A stretch of DNA of 64,000 nucleotides from Goodfellowiella coeruleoviolacea (GTDB lineage: Bacteria; Actinomycetota; Actinomycetes; Mycobacteriales; Pseudonocardiaceae), in contig NZ_JAMTCK010000012.1 in the NCBI RefSeq assembly GCF_024171785.1, positions 62,001-126,000 of the forward strand. The letters run 5' to 3'. This document shows positions 34,475-46,029 of this stretch, in pieces (positions within the stretch are counted from its first letter, which is position 1; every line of letters starts with the position of its first letter). The notes under the pieces are model-generated. The model was not told where the DNA came from. It saw only the letters and a list, made by a program, of their open reading frames with translations, and did no database searches. The position numbers and the translations under genes are program-made.

Positions 34475-36264
34475 GCCGGGTCAGGCAGCGGCGCGGCAGT
34501 GGCTCGGCGGCCCGCTGTCGCAGGGTGCTCGCGCTGGTGGGGGTGGTGCTGGGGCTGGCGGGCTGCGCCTCGATCCCCGAGCACACCCCGCCCCAGCCGG
34601 TGGCCAAGGACGGCCCGAAAACGCCCACCTCGGTGGCGGCGGCCGAGCCAGACAAGAACCTCGACCCGTTGAACCTGGTGCGCAACTTCGTACAGGCCGC
34701 GGCCAACCCGGCGGACGACTTCGCCGAGGCCAAGCCGTACCTGACCAAGCAGGCCCGGGCTGACTGGGACACCAACAGCTCGGTGACGATCCTGGACAAC
34801 ACGTTCCGCACCGTCTACTCGACCGGCCCGGACGAGCCGGTCGACGGCGGCCGGACCCGCACCGTGCTGTTACAGGGCAAGAACGTGGGCCGGCTCGACT
34901 CGGACTACGCGTTCGTGCCGCAGTTCGGGGACGTCGAGGTGCCCATCACGGTGGAGCGGCAGGACGACGACCAGTGGCGCATCGTCAAGCCGCCGGCCGG
35001 TGTCTACCTCACGCTGACCGGCTTCAGCACCGGGTACAAGCCGGTCCGCCTGTACTTCTTCGACCCGGAGCGCAGCGTGCTCGTGCCCGACCTGCGCTAC
35101 GTGATCGGTTCGCCAGCGCCCGGCGTGCCCGGCCGGGTCATCGACCTGCTGCTGGACGGCCCCGCCGACGGCCTGCACAGTGCCCTGGCCAGCGCGCTTG
35201 GACCGAACACCACGACGAACACGCAGGTCACCGAGTCGACCGACGGGGCGCTGGTGGTCGACCTGAAACAGACCGGCGACCTGACCCCGCAGACCAGGGA
35301 TCAGATCGTGGCGCAGATCGTGCGGTCCCTGGAGAACGTCACGAGCAGCCGGATCAGGGTGGAGGTCGACCGGGAGGCCCTGTTCCCGGAGCACCCGGAC
35401 TGGCGGGCCAGCGACCTGAAGTCCTACGAGCCGTCGGCCGCGGTCGACGTGGAGCAGCACGGCCTGGTGGTGGCCAACGGCCAGGTCCGTTCGCTCAAGG
35501 ACGGCGCGCAGGTCAACGGCCCGGCCGGGAGCGGGCAGTACGCGGTGCGCGGCGCCACCCAGTCGCCGGACGGCTCGCTGCTGGCGGTGGTGGCGGGCAC
35601 CGAGCGCGGCCCTCGGCTGCGGGTCGGCAAGATGGACCAGCCGCTGGCCGAGGTCAACCTGACCGCCACCACCGACATCACCAGGCCGACCTGGCGCCCG
35701 GTCAACTCCTCCAACAACCCGAGCAACGAGCTGTGGGCGGTCGCCGACGGCAACAACGTGGTCCAGGTGGTCAACAACGCCAACGACGGCAGTTGGGTGG
35801 CCAAGCCGATCAACGCCAGCGAACTCACCCAGTACGGGCTGATCAGCGACCTGCGGCTGTCCAGGGACGGCACGCGGGTGGCGGCGGTGGTCGGCGGCAA
35901 GCTCGTGGTCGGCGCGGTGCAGCGCAACCAGGACTCGTCAGTGACCATCCGGCAGGCCAAGAAGCTGCAGAGCGACGCGCTGTCCAGCGTGCTCAGCGTG
36001 GACTGGCTGTCCCAGGAGACCGTGGTGGTGGGCACGGCATCGTCGTCGGTGCCGGTGGCCAGGGTGTCCGTGGACGGGTTCCAGATGGAGCGGTACAACA
36101 CCTCGAACCTGACGGTGCCGGTCCGTTCGATCACGGCGGCCAGCGGGCACTCGGTGATCGCCGTGGACGGCCGCGGCCTGTGGACGGCCACCGAGATCGG
36201 CGAGGTGTGGCGCCAGAACCCGGTCAACCCCGGCCCGAACTCGGTGGTCAGCTACCCCGGCTAG
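34471..36264 (+). CDS. lpqB: Lipoprotein LpqB with GerMN and beta-propeller domains
   Basis: 597 residues from GTG at 34471, overlapping the mtrB stop (GTGA). Type II signal peptide with lipobox LGLAGC. The GerMN domain covers roughly residues 190-310 (LYFFDPERSVLVPDLRYVIG, RVIDLLLDGPADGLHSALAS). After that comes a C-terminal beta-propeller-like region (ATQSPDGSLLAVVAGTERG, ISDLRLSRDGTRVAAVVGG). LpqB interacts with the MtrB sensor domain and tunes MtrA signalling in mycobacteria; the overlapping gene layout fits that. Confidence 0.95.
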   Translation: MSRVRQRRGSGSAARCRRVLALVGVVLGLAGCASIPEHTPPQPVAKDGPKTPTSVAAAEPDKNLDPLNLVRNFVQAAANPADDFAEAKPYLTKQARADWDTNSSVTILDNTFRTVYSTGPDEPVDGGRTRTVLLQGKNVGRLDSDYAFVPQFGDVEVPITVERQDDDQWRIVKPPAGVYLTLTGFSTGYKPVRLYFFDPERSVLVPDLRYVIGSPAPGVPGRVIDLLLDGPADGLHSALASALGPNTTTNTQVTESTDGALVVDLKQTGDLTPQTRDQIVAQIVRSLENVTSSRIRVEVDREALFPEHPDWRASDLKSYEPSAAVDVEQHGLVVANGQVRSLKDGAQVNGPAGSGQYAVRGATQSPDGSLLAVVAGTERGPRLRVGKMDQPLAEVNLTATTDITRPTWRPVNSSNNPSNELWAVADGNNVVQVVNNANDGSWVAKPINASELTQYGLISDLRLSRDGTRVAAVVGGKLVVGAVQRNQDSSVTIRQAKKLQSDALSSVLSVDWLSQETVVVGTASSSVPVARVSVDGFQMERYNTSNLTVPVRSITAASGHSVIAVDGRGLWTATEIGEVWRQNPVNPGPNSVVSYPG

Positions 36265-36632
36265 CGGATCACCCGGCGTAGTCAGGTGAGAGCCTGCACC
36301 AACGCGGACATCCCGACCGAACCCACCGCACCCCCGGTACTCACCGCGCCCCCGGCCCGCCACCCGACGCACACCCGCACCCGCTGCACACCGCACCCGC
36401 TGCACACCGAGCCCGCTGCACACCCCCGCCCACCCAGGGGGCCGAGCCCTGCTCCAGCCTATCGGCCCCGCCCAGGCGAAAACAGCGCCGCTGAGTGGGC
36501 TGTGGACAACTGCGAGCGCCTGTGGACAACCCTGACTCCAATCGGGTTGTTTTCGGGTACGGAACCGCCTTCCCAGAACGTGGGCACGCATTTCCGGGCA
36601 AAACTGTCGGTGCCGCCCGCCATTGTGTCCGC
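36265..36632. other. Intergenic region lpqB-comF with short repeats and element copy A
   Basis: No gene seen. 36370-36425 holds a 15-bp imperfect tandem repeat (CCGCTGCACACCGCA, then CCGCTGCACACCGAG, then CCCGCTGCACACCCC). This is followed by copy A of the dispersed element and a lower-GC stretch (GGGTTGTTTTCGGGT) just before comF, where a comF promoter would be expected. Confidence 0.6.
36425..36552 (+). repeat. Dispersed DnaA-box-pair element, copy A
   Basis: GGGGG at 36437-36441 then CCGAGCCC, CCAGCCTA at 36454-36461, exactly 39 bp, TGTGGACAA at 36501-36509, TGTGGACAA at 36521-36529 (20 bp apart, others 19), and CAATCGGG nine bases later. Shares GAGCCCTGCTCCAGCCTATC (20 bp) identically with copy B. 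Ends about 80 bp before comF. Confidence 0.82.
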
Positions 36633-37316
36633 ATGACCCGTTTTCTCGCCTACCTGCTCGGTCTGCTGGACCTGTCAGTGCCACAGCACTGCGCCGGGTG
36701 CGCCGCCGCCGGCCACGCCTGCTGCGGCCGGTGCCGCGCCGAGTTCGGTGGTCCGCTGCCGGTGCGGCGCGCGGCCATGGCCACCGGGCCACCGGCCTAC
36801 GCCCTCGCCGAATACCGGGGCGCGCCGCGCCACCTGGTGCTGGCCTACAAGGAGCGCGGCCGGCACGAGTTGGCGCCCGTGCTCGGCGCGATGCTGGCCG
36901 GGGTCCTGCCCTGGCTGCCCGGTGCCCGGCCCGCCGGCGACGGCACCTGGCACGTGGTGCCCGCGCCGTCACGTCCGGCCGCGATCCGGCGACGCGGCGG
37001 GGAACACATGGCACGGCTGGCCCGGTGCTGCGCGGCTGACCTGGCCCGGCAGGGCCTGCCGGCCGCGGTCGCCCCGGCGTTGCGCCTGGCCGCGGGCGTG
37101 CGTGACTCGGTTGGCCTGACAGCTCACCAGCGGGCCGTCAACCTGGCCGGGCGGGTGCGCCCTCGGCGTGCCGGACTGCCCGCGCCCGGTACACCCGTGG
37201 TGCTGATCGACGACGTGGTCACCACCGGAGCCACGGCCGCGGCCTGCACCAGGGCGCTGGCCGACGCCGGCCTGGTGGTCACCGCCGTGCTCGCGCTCAC
37301 CAGAGCCGGTGCCTGA
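36633..37316 (+). CDS. ComF-family phosphoribosyltransferase-like protein
   Basis: 227 residues from ATG at 36633. N-terminal zinc-ribbon cysteines (QHCAGCAAAGHACCGRC), a family feature. The C-terminal phosphoribosyltransferase fold has the PRPP loop VVLIDDVVTTGATAAACT. Family members near hpf and lpqB are conserved in actinobacteria (mycobacterial Rv3242c type), but the reaction is unknown; natural competence function from Bacillus is not implied. Expected central block RRRGGEHMARLAR is present. Confidence 0.9.
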   Translation: MTRFLAYLLGLLDLSVPQHCAGCAAAGHACCGRCRAEFGGPLPVRRAAMATGPPAYALAEYRGAPRHLVLAYKERGRHELAPVLGAMLAGVLPWLPGARPAGDGTWHVVPAPSRPAAIRRRGGEHMARLARCCAADLARQGLPAAVAPALRLAAGVRDSVGLTAHQRAVNLAGRVRPRRAGLPAPGTPVVLIDDVVTTGATAAACTRALADAGLVVTAVLALTRAGA

Positions 37317-37560
37317 CCACCCGGCGGCGGAGCGGCGGTGACGGACATGGGCGCGGCCGATGCGGGCGAGCGGGTGACGGTTGCCACCTTATTGGGTGGT
37401 TTATGTGTGAGGAGTATGAGTTAATCGGGCTTCCATAGACCAATGATGCGGTGTCAAGCGCCAATCAGGGGTTTGGCTTTCACGCTTCTAGTTAATTGCT
37501 CGCTCCTGAAGAGGTGAGGACGCTGATTGCGCGTCCACAGCTGGAAGGAGCGTTCGACGC

Positions 37561-37908
37561 ATGCTCTCGCGGCTGCTGGACGCGCGTCGGGGATTGTCTG
37601 TCGCGGACATGGGAGTGCACGTGAGTCACTGGCTGTCGTCTCTGCTGGTGCGATCCGAAAAACTGGTGGGCTTCGGCCCGGCCATCGCGCTCGCGGTGCT
37701 GGGCGCGCTGCTGTTCGCCTCGGCCCACGTGCCTGTCTCGGTCGACCAGCCAGCGGGCGGTCCTGATCATCCGGTGGTGGAGGTGAGCGAGGCCGCGGCC
37801 GGCTGGTCGGCGCTGCCGGAGTCCGCGGTGCCGGGGTCCGCGGCACCGGAGCCGGACACGGCTCGCTCCGGTGTGCCCACCACCAGTGCGACCACCCTGT
37901 GGCCCTGA
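37561..37908 (+). CDS. Small hypothetical membrane protein
   Basis: 115 residues from ATG at 37561, with GGAAGGAG about 11 bases upstream. One clear membrane helix at about residues 38-58 (FGPAIALAVLGALLFASAHV), followed by a Pro/Ala/Glu-rich outside tail with repeated ESAVPGSAAPEP character. A later start at GTG 37621 is possible. No family is recognised. The 240 bp upstream is strikingly lower in GC (TTATTGGGTGGTTTATGTGT), which is where a promoter should be, supporting a real transcript. Confidence 0.5.
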   Translation: MLSRLLDARRGLSVADMGVHVSHWLSSLLVRSEKLVGFGPAIALAVLGALLFASAHVPVSVDQPAGGPDHPVVEVSEAAAGWSALPESAVPGSAAPEPDTARSGVPTTSATTLWP

Positions 37909-38552
37909 GCCCCTGAGCAACGCCAACAGGCCGCCGCGCTGACGGGCCGTGCTGACGGGCCGTGCACCAGGTCGGCCGGGGCGGTGCGGGTGCCCGGTGC
38001 GGGCCGTGAATCGTCTGACAGGGGACGTTCTGGGCGCGGACACTGCCCGCTGAGCCGTTCAGGGGGCGGCTGTGGGCAGGTCCGCTACCACTCATACGGG
38101 TGAAATTGTTGGTCAGCGCGCGGCCGGGAACCTCGGCCGGGGTTGATCCGTTGGCCGGGTATGAGACAGCTCGACTGGTCCGTTCGGCTTAGCCCACCGG
38201 GCTGCCGGGCGCGCTGGTCGTCGGCCAGGTCAGGACGTCCAGCCGTGTCCTGCCGGCCGGTCCGGTCCAGCCGCGTTCGCGGGGTTGTGTCACGCCCCGT
38301 CACGGATGGCGGCGCTGTGAATTCCCCTGGCCCGGGGGGTGTTGCCGGGACGAATCCCGGGCTAACGTGCACCGCTATCAGCGAACCCGGTCGCGGGAGG
38401 AGGCGATTAGCCCATGATCCTGGCGCCGGAGGTCCGCTGACTCCGTGACCGTCCGCAACCCAGAGCGACGGTCCCCTTGACAGCGGACATCCACCAACCC
38501 CGGCGCCACAGCGATCCCAGTCATTGCTCGCAGCACGCGAGGGAGGTCGTGT
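37909..38552. promoter_or_regulatory. Long leader region upstream of hpf
   Basis: About 640 bp with no convincing gene. A GGGTAT at 38157-38162 preceded by GGTT twelve bases earlier resembles a stress sigma-B/sigma-F promoter but the spacing is short. Near 38310-38350 there are C/G-rich inverted segments around CCCGGGC. Ribosome-hibernation genes are stress-induced in relatives, so a regulated leader is plausible; no element is assigned with confidence. GGGAGG precedes the hpf ATG closely. Confidence 0.3.
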
Positions 38553-39251
38553 ATGGACATCGTGGTGAAGGGCCGCAACGTTGTGGTGCCCGATCATTAC
38601 CGGGTCCACGTCAAGGACAAGCTGGCCCGGTTGGAGCGCTACGACCGCAAGGTCATCCGCTTCGACGTGGAACTGTTCCATGAGCGCAACCGCCGGCAGC
38701 ACAAGAACTGCCAGCGCGTGGAGATCACCGGCATGGGAAGAGGACCGGTGGTCCGTGCCGAGGCATGTGCCGGTGACTTCTACGCGGCGCTGGACTGCGC
38801 GGTGAGCAAGCTCGAAAACCGACTCCGCCGGATGCACGACCGGCGGCGGGTGCACCACGGCCGGCGGGCGACCCCGTCGATGGCGGCGGTGACCGCGAAC
38901 GGCGCGCTTGCCGAGGCCACGTCCGGCGGGAGAACCGGAGGACGTCAGGCGACCGCGGTGATCGAGGCTCCCCAACAGGACACTGGCGAGCCCCTCGCCG
39001 AGTCGGCCGACGTCGAGGGCGTGCCCGAGGTCCCCAGCCAGCGGTGGGAGGAGCTGGCCGACGAGGGACTGCCCGGGCGGGTCGTCCGGGAGAAGGAGCA
39101 CTCCGCCGAGCCGATGAGCGTTGACCAGGCTCTCTACCAGATGGAGCTGGTCGGACACGACTTCTACCTGTTCCTCGACGCCGACTCGGGACGCCCGAGC
39201 GTTGTCTACCGCCGGAAGGGGTTCGACTACGGGGTGATCCGGCTTCGCTGA
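38553..39251 (+). CDS. hpf: Long-form ribosome hibernation promoting factor
   Basis: 232 residues from ATG at 38553 (MDIVVKGRNVVVPDHYRVHV). The N-terminal 100 residues form the beta-alpha-beta domain that blocks the decoding site (DKLARLERYDRKVIRFDVEL). A disordered linker follows, then the C-terminal dimerisation domain (MSVDQALYQMELVGHDFYLF, VVYRRKGFDYGVIRLR), which makes 100S ribosomes. Long HPF is the standard actinobacterial form. Placement between comF and secA is conserved. Confidence 0.95.
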   Translation: MDIVVKGRNVVVPDHYRVHVKDKLARLERYDRKVIRFDVELFHERNRRQHKNCQRVEITGMGRGPVVRAEACAGDFYAALDCAVSKLENRLRRMHDRRRVHHGRRATPSMAAVTANGALAEATSGGRTGGRQATAVIEAPQQDTGEPLAESADVEGVPEVPSQRWEELADEGLPGRVVREKEHSAEPMSVDQALYQMELVGHDFYLFLDADSGRPSVVYRRKGFDYGVIRLR

Positions 39252-39290
39252 TCACCGGTCGGGCTGACCGCCGGCGCGGTCAGTGACCAC

Positions 39291-39324
39291 GGCAGCGGCT
39301 CCCGCGGGCGCGGGGGCCGCTGCC
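39291..39324 (+). terminator. Hairpin after hpf
   Basis: GGCAGCGGC (39291-39299) pairs perfectly with GCCGCTGCC (39316-39324) around a 16-base GC-rich loop that can itself pair. It lies 40 bp past the hpf stop. No T-tract. Confidence 0.5.
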
Positions 39325-39757
39325 GCGTTCCGAGGTCACCGCACCGGGATCACCGGTTCGTGTGACTGTTCTCGCCTTCGAACGTGTGTTTGACTCATTG
39401 CGTGAACGGTGTCACCACTGGCTGCTCCAGCCCAGGTCAGCGCGCCCTCGGTGGGCTTGGGCCGCCATTACCCCACGTCCTGCCCGTCTCCCGGCCCTGA
39501 TCCGCGGGGTGGTCGGGGAGTAGCTGGCAACGCCGTTCGGGCGAGGTGGTGTGAGCCCGAACGCGGACACGTCCGGGGCATGCCAGGATGCTGGTCCGCC
39601 TTTTCGCATGCGTCTGTGCATCGCAGGCTCAAACTTGCCTACGATGGGAACCGGCGTGTTCAAAACGACGTTGTCGGATCAGCGGGCAATGACGTATTGG
39701 ACGCCCAGTTAGGCACCCACCCAGGGTGCGCGGCAATCAGCTTGTGAGGTCGACCGG
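39325..39757. promoter_or_regulatory. Region upstream of secA
   Basis: About 430 bp without a believable gene. GC falls in 39350-39420 and 39620-39700. A possible -10 TACGAT lies at about 39640 (within GCCTACGATGGG), roughly 110 bp before secA, but no good -35 is seen. GAGG at about 39747 serves the secA start. Nothing else is assigned. Confidence 0.3.
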
Positions 39758-42769
<3,012 letters not shown>

Positions 42770-42808
42770 CGCATCACCCCGGCGCACGGCCGCCGGGTCG
42801 ACCACGCG

Positions 42809-42855
42809 AGGCCACCACTCGGGCAGGCGAGAACCGCAGCTCCGGGTGGTGGCCT
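42809..42855 (+). terminator. Possible terminator hairpin after secA
   Basis: AGGCCACCAC (42809-42818) pairs perfectly with GTGGTGGCCT (42846-42855) across a 27-base loop, 40 bp after the secA stop. Loop size is large and no T-tract follows. Confidence 0.4.
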
Positions 42856-42988
42856 TGGTGCGTCCGGCGACGGCTGCGACAGATCGCGAGGACCCGTCGC
42901 CGCCGAGGTGGACGGCTGGGGCGCCGCTCCCGGAAGGGACCGCGACCCGCGACGGCCAGGCAGACGTGACCGCGCCCCGGCCCGGGAG

Positions 42989-43110
42989 GCCGCGAACGGT
43001 GACCGTCGGGAGATACCGAGGTCGGGTGTCGGGCGAAACGGGCCGCGAACGGTGTCGGGCGGGGACAGCCGCGAACGGTGTCGGGCGGGGACGGGCCGCG
43101 ATCGGGTTCG
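42989..43110 (+). repeat. 26-27-bp tandem repeat downstream of secA
   Basis: Core GCCGCGAACGGTG at 42989, 43042 and 43068, and a variant at 43095, each followed by TCGGGCGGGGAC-like sequence. Starts are separated by 53, 26 and 27 bp, so the first gap equals two degenerate units. The rest of 42770-43327 contains no convincing gene. Confidence 0.7.
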
Positions 43111-43327
43111 GCCCGGGTGAGCCACGGTTCGGGTGCCTCGGCTGCGCCTAGGCTGAGCCTCGGCCTGACCGCGGTGGCCGAGGCCAGCTGCGGGCGGTCG
43201 CGCCGGGATCGACGCGCGCCGGTGCCGCGGCCGGCCCGGCCGCTCCGCCTGGCGGGCACGTCCACCGCCAGGGACCAGGCGGCCTGGGCGCGGCGGTGCC
43301 CCGGGGCGTGGGGTGTCCGGGCGGGGG

Positions 43328-44041
43328 TCACAGCACGTGCAGCAGGGTGTAGCACCACCTCCCCTCGATGCTCTCGGCACGTGCGGCCACGGCTCGGACC
43401 CGTGCTGGCCCGTGCAGGGTGGCGGCCACTTCCATCACCCCTCGGCAGGGCAGGTCGATCCGGTTCACCGCCACCCTGACTGGTTCAGCCACGCCTGGGA
43501 CGGGCCATGACGGCGCCACCAGCAGGCGGCGGTGGAGACCGGGGCTGGTCAACGCGGCCAACTGGGCGATCGGGCGGTGGCCGGCCAGCACCTCGAACAC
43601 CGCGCGCAGCATGACCAGTGCGATGGCCATCGCCTGGCTGAGCCGCTGCTCGTCTCCGGCCTGGCTGTGCCCGGCCCGGTGGTGCCCGGACTGGCCGGCG
43701 CGGGCCAGGCGCAGCACAGGCGCGGGCGCGGGCGCGCACGAGTCGGACGGCGGAGTCGACGCGCTGAGCCGAGCGGTGGCTGGCACTGCTGGACGAACGC
43801 GGTGCCGCGCGGACGGCGGTGCCACGGGTAAGCCGGCCGCCGTGGCCCCGGCACCGCCGCTGAGCTGCGCTGGCGCGGCCGCCGGCAACGCGGGTGGGCG
43901 CGGCGGTGCCGGGGGTTCCCGGCCCACCAGCCTCAGGACCGGTGGCAGGTCGGGCTCGTAGCCCGGGAGCGTCCGCACGGCGAAGCCGTGGGGGTGGTGG
44001 GCCGGAGTCGGGGCCAGCTGGATGGCCAGTGCGGTTGTCAT
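43328..44041 (-). CDS. DUF6459 / Rv3235-family protein
   Basis: 237 residues from ATG at 44041, which follows GGGAGG. About 130 Pro/Ala-rich residues come first (MTTALAIQLAPTPAHHPHGF). The conserved C-terminal domain follows: QRLSQAMAIALVMLRAVFEV, then LAGHRPIAQLAALTSPGLHR and the ending ARAESIEGRWCYTLLHVL. This domain is found in a single protein near secA in mycobacteria and relatives; its role is unknown, possibly linked to secretion or envelope biology by location. Convergent with secA. Confidence 0.82.
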   Translation of the reverse strand: MTTALAIQLAPTPAHHPHGFAVRTLPGYEPDLPPVLRLVGREPPAPPRPPALPAAAPAQLSGGAGATAAGLPVAPPSARHRVRPAVPATARLSASTPPSDSCAPAPAPVLRLARAGQSGHHRAGHSQAGDEQRLSQAMAIALVMLRAVFEVLAGHRPIAQLAALTSPGLHRRLLVAPSWPVPGVAEPVRVAVNRIDLPCRGVMEVAATLHGPARVRAVAARAESIEGRWCYTLLHVL

Positions 44042-44171
44042 GGCTGCCTCCCTCGTGCGTAGTCGTCCCGACTGGAAGAACCGGGTCGAGCTACTGAGCG
44101 GGCAGCCGGGAAAATCCGGACAGCTACCACCCGAACGGGTGATGCCGGGTGTGCTGAGTAGGTTGACGCGG

Positions 44172-44582
44172 GTGTTGCGTGCGCTGGTCATGGACTACGG
44201 CGGGGTGTTGACCGATCCGGGGGCGGACGGCACCGGGCAGCCGCTGGTGGAGGTGGTGCGGACGGCGCGGACCCGTGGGCTGCGCACCGCGCTGCTGTCC
44301 AATGCCGACGGCGCCACCGGGCCGGCCCGGGACTGGCTGGCCGACCTGTTCGACGTGCTGGTCTTCTCCGGCGAGGTGGGGTTCGGCAAGCCCGACGAGC
44401 GGATCTACCGGCTGACCGCGGCCCGGCTCGGCCTCCAACCGGGCGAGTGCGTGTTCGTGGACGACCTGCGGGGCAACGTGCTGGCCGCGGTCGCCACCGG
44501 CATGGTCGGGGTGCACCATCGGTCAGTCGCGGCCACCCTTGCGGAGTTGGCAACGCTGTTCGAGTTACCCCTCGATGGCTGA
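44172..44582 (+). CDS. HAD-superfamily hydrolase, subfamily IA-like, short
   Basis: 136 residues from GTG at 44172 (VLRALVMDYGGVLTDPGADG); an ATG at 44142 is an alternative, neither with a strong ribosome-binding site. HAD motifs: I in MDYGGVLTD (second Asp replaced by Gly, as in several DYGG-type HADs), II Ser in LLSNADGATGPARD, III Lys in GFGKPDERIYRLT, IV in CVFVDDLRGNVLAAV. There is almost no cap domain, making it shorter than usual members. Substrate unknown. Divergent from the DUF6459 gene. Confidence 0.82.
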   Translation: MLRALVMDYGGVLTDPGADGTGQPLVEVVRTARTRGLRTALLSNADGATGPARDWLADLFDVLVFSGEVGFGKPDERIYRLTAARLGLQPGECVFVDDLRGNVLAAVATGMVGVHHRSVAATLAELATLFELPLDG

Positions 44583-45107
44583 CGAGCGGGATTCCGCGGA
44601 CAACCAGCAATACATTTTCACTCCGCTGGCGAATTGCTGAGACCGGGCTGACTGGCTAGATTGTTTTCGCGGTGATCAGGATCACGGAAGGCTTTGTGGC
44701 TGGTTTGGCCCAGTGCTTTCCGGGGTGCGGATCAGTGTGGTTACGAAGCTGTTTATGCTGGTCAGTGGGCTATCGGTGATCGGTTCGCCCGGTCTGGAGA
44801 GTTTTTCGCGGGTAGCGGGGTGAACGGGTGGCTGGATTGGAAAACGTCGCGTCGGCTGTGGTGCGAGTCCGCTGTGAAGTCGAATGTCGGGAAAGTTACC
44901 GGGCCCGACATGGGTGGTCGACAGCAGTTGGGCCGCACATCTGACCGTTGATTTCTCGGTTCCGGCGAGTGGCTGGCCGCCGGACCTGACGAACGCGGTG
45001 CTGGAGCCGACGCTCCGGCCGGGGCCGCCACCAGGTCCGTGGCGGCCCCGGCCACGCCCTGCGCCACGCCGTCAGCAGCTGACGTGGGCAACCAGAGGTC
45101 TGCGCGA
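44583..45107. other. Lower-GC intergenic stretch without a recognised gene
   Basis: 525 bp with visibly lower GC than the flanks up to about 44960. An 85-codon rightward frame from TTG 44694 exists but has no family resemblance and no good ribosome-binding site. A Crp-type palindrome lies at 44672. It may hold a small RNA or decayed sequence; nothing is assigned. Confidence 0.5.
44672..44685. promoter_or_regulatory. GTGA-N6-TCAC Crp-type palindrome
   Basis: GTGATCAGGATCAC is a 14-bp palindrome in all but the two central bases and fits the GTGA-N6-TCAC core recognised by Crp-family regulators, including mycobacterial Crp. It lies 87 bp after the HAD stop, in a low-GC region with no clear downstream gene on either strand for several hundred bases. 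Confidence 0.5.
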
Positions 45108-45878
45108 TCAGGAGCGCGCGGTCTCCCGGCGGCGCACCAGTTCGAAGCACAGCACGGCGGCGGCACTGGCCACGTTCAGCGACTCGACCCCGGACGACAT
45201 GGGGATGGCCACCCGGTCGGTCACCTGCCGGCTGACGTCCGGGCTGACCCCGGCGGTCTCGCTGCCGAGCACGAACGCGGCCCGGGGTGGCAGTGTCACC
45301 GCGTACAGGGACCGCCTGGCCGAGGCGTCCAGGGCGAACAGCGGGTAACCCGCGGCGCGCAGTTCGGCGGCGGCCTCCGCGGCCGTGCCGCAGCGCAGGA
45401 TCGGCGCGCGGAACGCCACCCCGGCGGACGCCTTCACCACCAGCGGGTCGATGCTGGCCACGCCCTTGCGGGGCACCACGATGCCGTCCAGGCCGGCCGC
45501 GGTCGCGGTGCGCAGGATCATGCCCACGTTGGCCGGTGTGGTGATGCCGTCCAGCAGCAGCACGCCGCGCGGCGGGCGCCGGTCGGCCAGCGCGGCGGTC
45601 AACGGCCGCATGCGGGGCGCGGTCACGTCGGCGAGCACACCCTGGTCGTGGCGGCCGTTGCCGGCCAGCACCTTCACCCGCTGCGCGCTGGCCCGGTGCA
45701 CGGGCACGCCCCGACGGGCCGCGGCGTCCAGGATCTCCCGGGCGGCGGGGCCGCGGGCGTTGTCGGCCAGCAGCACCTTGTCGACGGACAGCCGCTGGTC
45801 GTCGAGCGCCTCCAGCACGGGCTTGCGCCCGTACACCGTGACGAACCGATCCTTGGGCGACACCTCGACATCCCGCAT
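45108..45878 (-). CDS. TrmH/SpoU-family RNA 2'-O-methyltransferase
   Basis: 256 residues. N-terminal substrate-binding domain (VYGRKPVLEALDDQRLSVDK) followed by the knotted SPOUT domain: LLLDGITTPANVGMILRTAT (motif 1), FVLGSETAGVSP (motif 2) and VAIPMSSGVESLNVASAAAV (motif 3). Uses SAM to methylate ribose in tRNA or 23S rRNA; the exact position cannot be told. Convergent with the HAD region; 151 bp from the divergent APH-like gene. Confidence 0.92.
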   Translation of the reverse strand: MRDVEVSPKDRFVTVYGRKPVLEALDDQRLSVDKVLLADNARGPAAREILDAAARRGVPVHRASAQRVKVLAGNGRHDQGVLADVTAPRMRPLTAALADRRPPRGVLLLDGITTPANVGMILRTATAAGLDGIVVPRKGVASIDPLVVKASAGVAFRAPILRCGTAAEAAAELRAAGYPLFALDASARRSLYAVTLPPRAAFVLGSETAGVSPDVSRQVTDRVAIPMSSGVESLNVASAAAVLCFELVRRRETARS

Positions 45879-46015
45879 ACCTGAAGCCTCGCACGGGCCT
45901 GGGCGGCCCCGCCGAGGGCCCGGTCCGCACCGCGGTCCCGCCTTGGGGGCGGCGGCGCCGCGCTGGTCCGGATGGCTGGTGTTGGCCGCTTGGGGTTGCG
46001 CTTCGAGATGAAGCG

Positions 46016-46029
46016 GTGATGATCGTCAC
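46016..46029. promoter_or_regulatory. GTGA-N6-TCAC Crp-type palindrome abutting a start codon
   Basis: GTGATGATCGTCAC ends one base before the ATG of the APH-like kinase at 46030. The position means that a bound regulator would cover the start, or that translation begins on a leaderless transcript from further upstream. No Shine-Dalgarno sequence is seen in front of that ATG. Confidence 0.5.

Noticed and set aside
38140-38165. Stress sigma-B/sigma-F promoter for hpf
   Set aside because: GGGTAT is present but the upstream GGTT is only twelve bases away, shorter than the known spacing, and the distance to hpf is nearly 400 bp.
44694-44951. 85-codon rightward frame from a TTG
   Set aside because: No family resemblance, poor ribosome-binding site and Trp/Cys-rich composition unlike the neighbouring genes.
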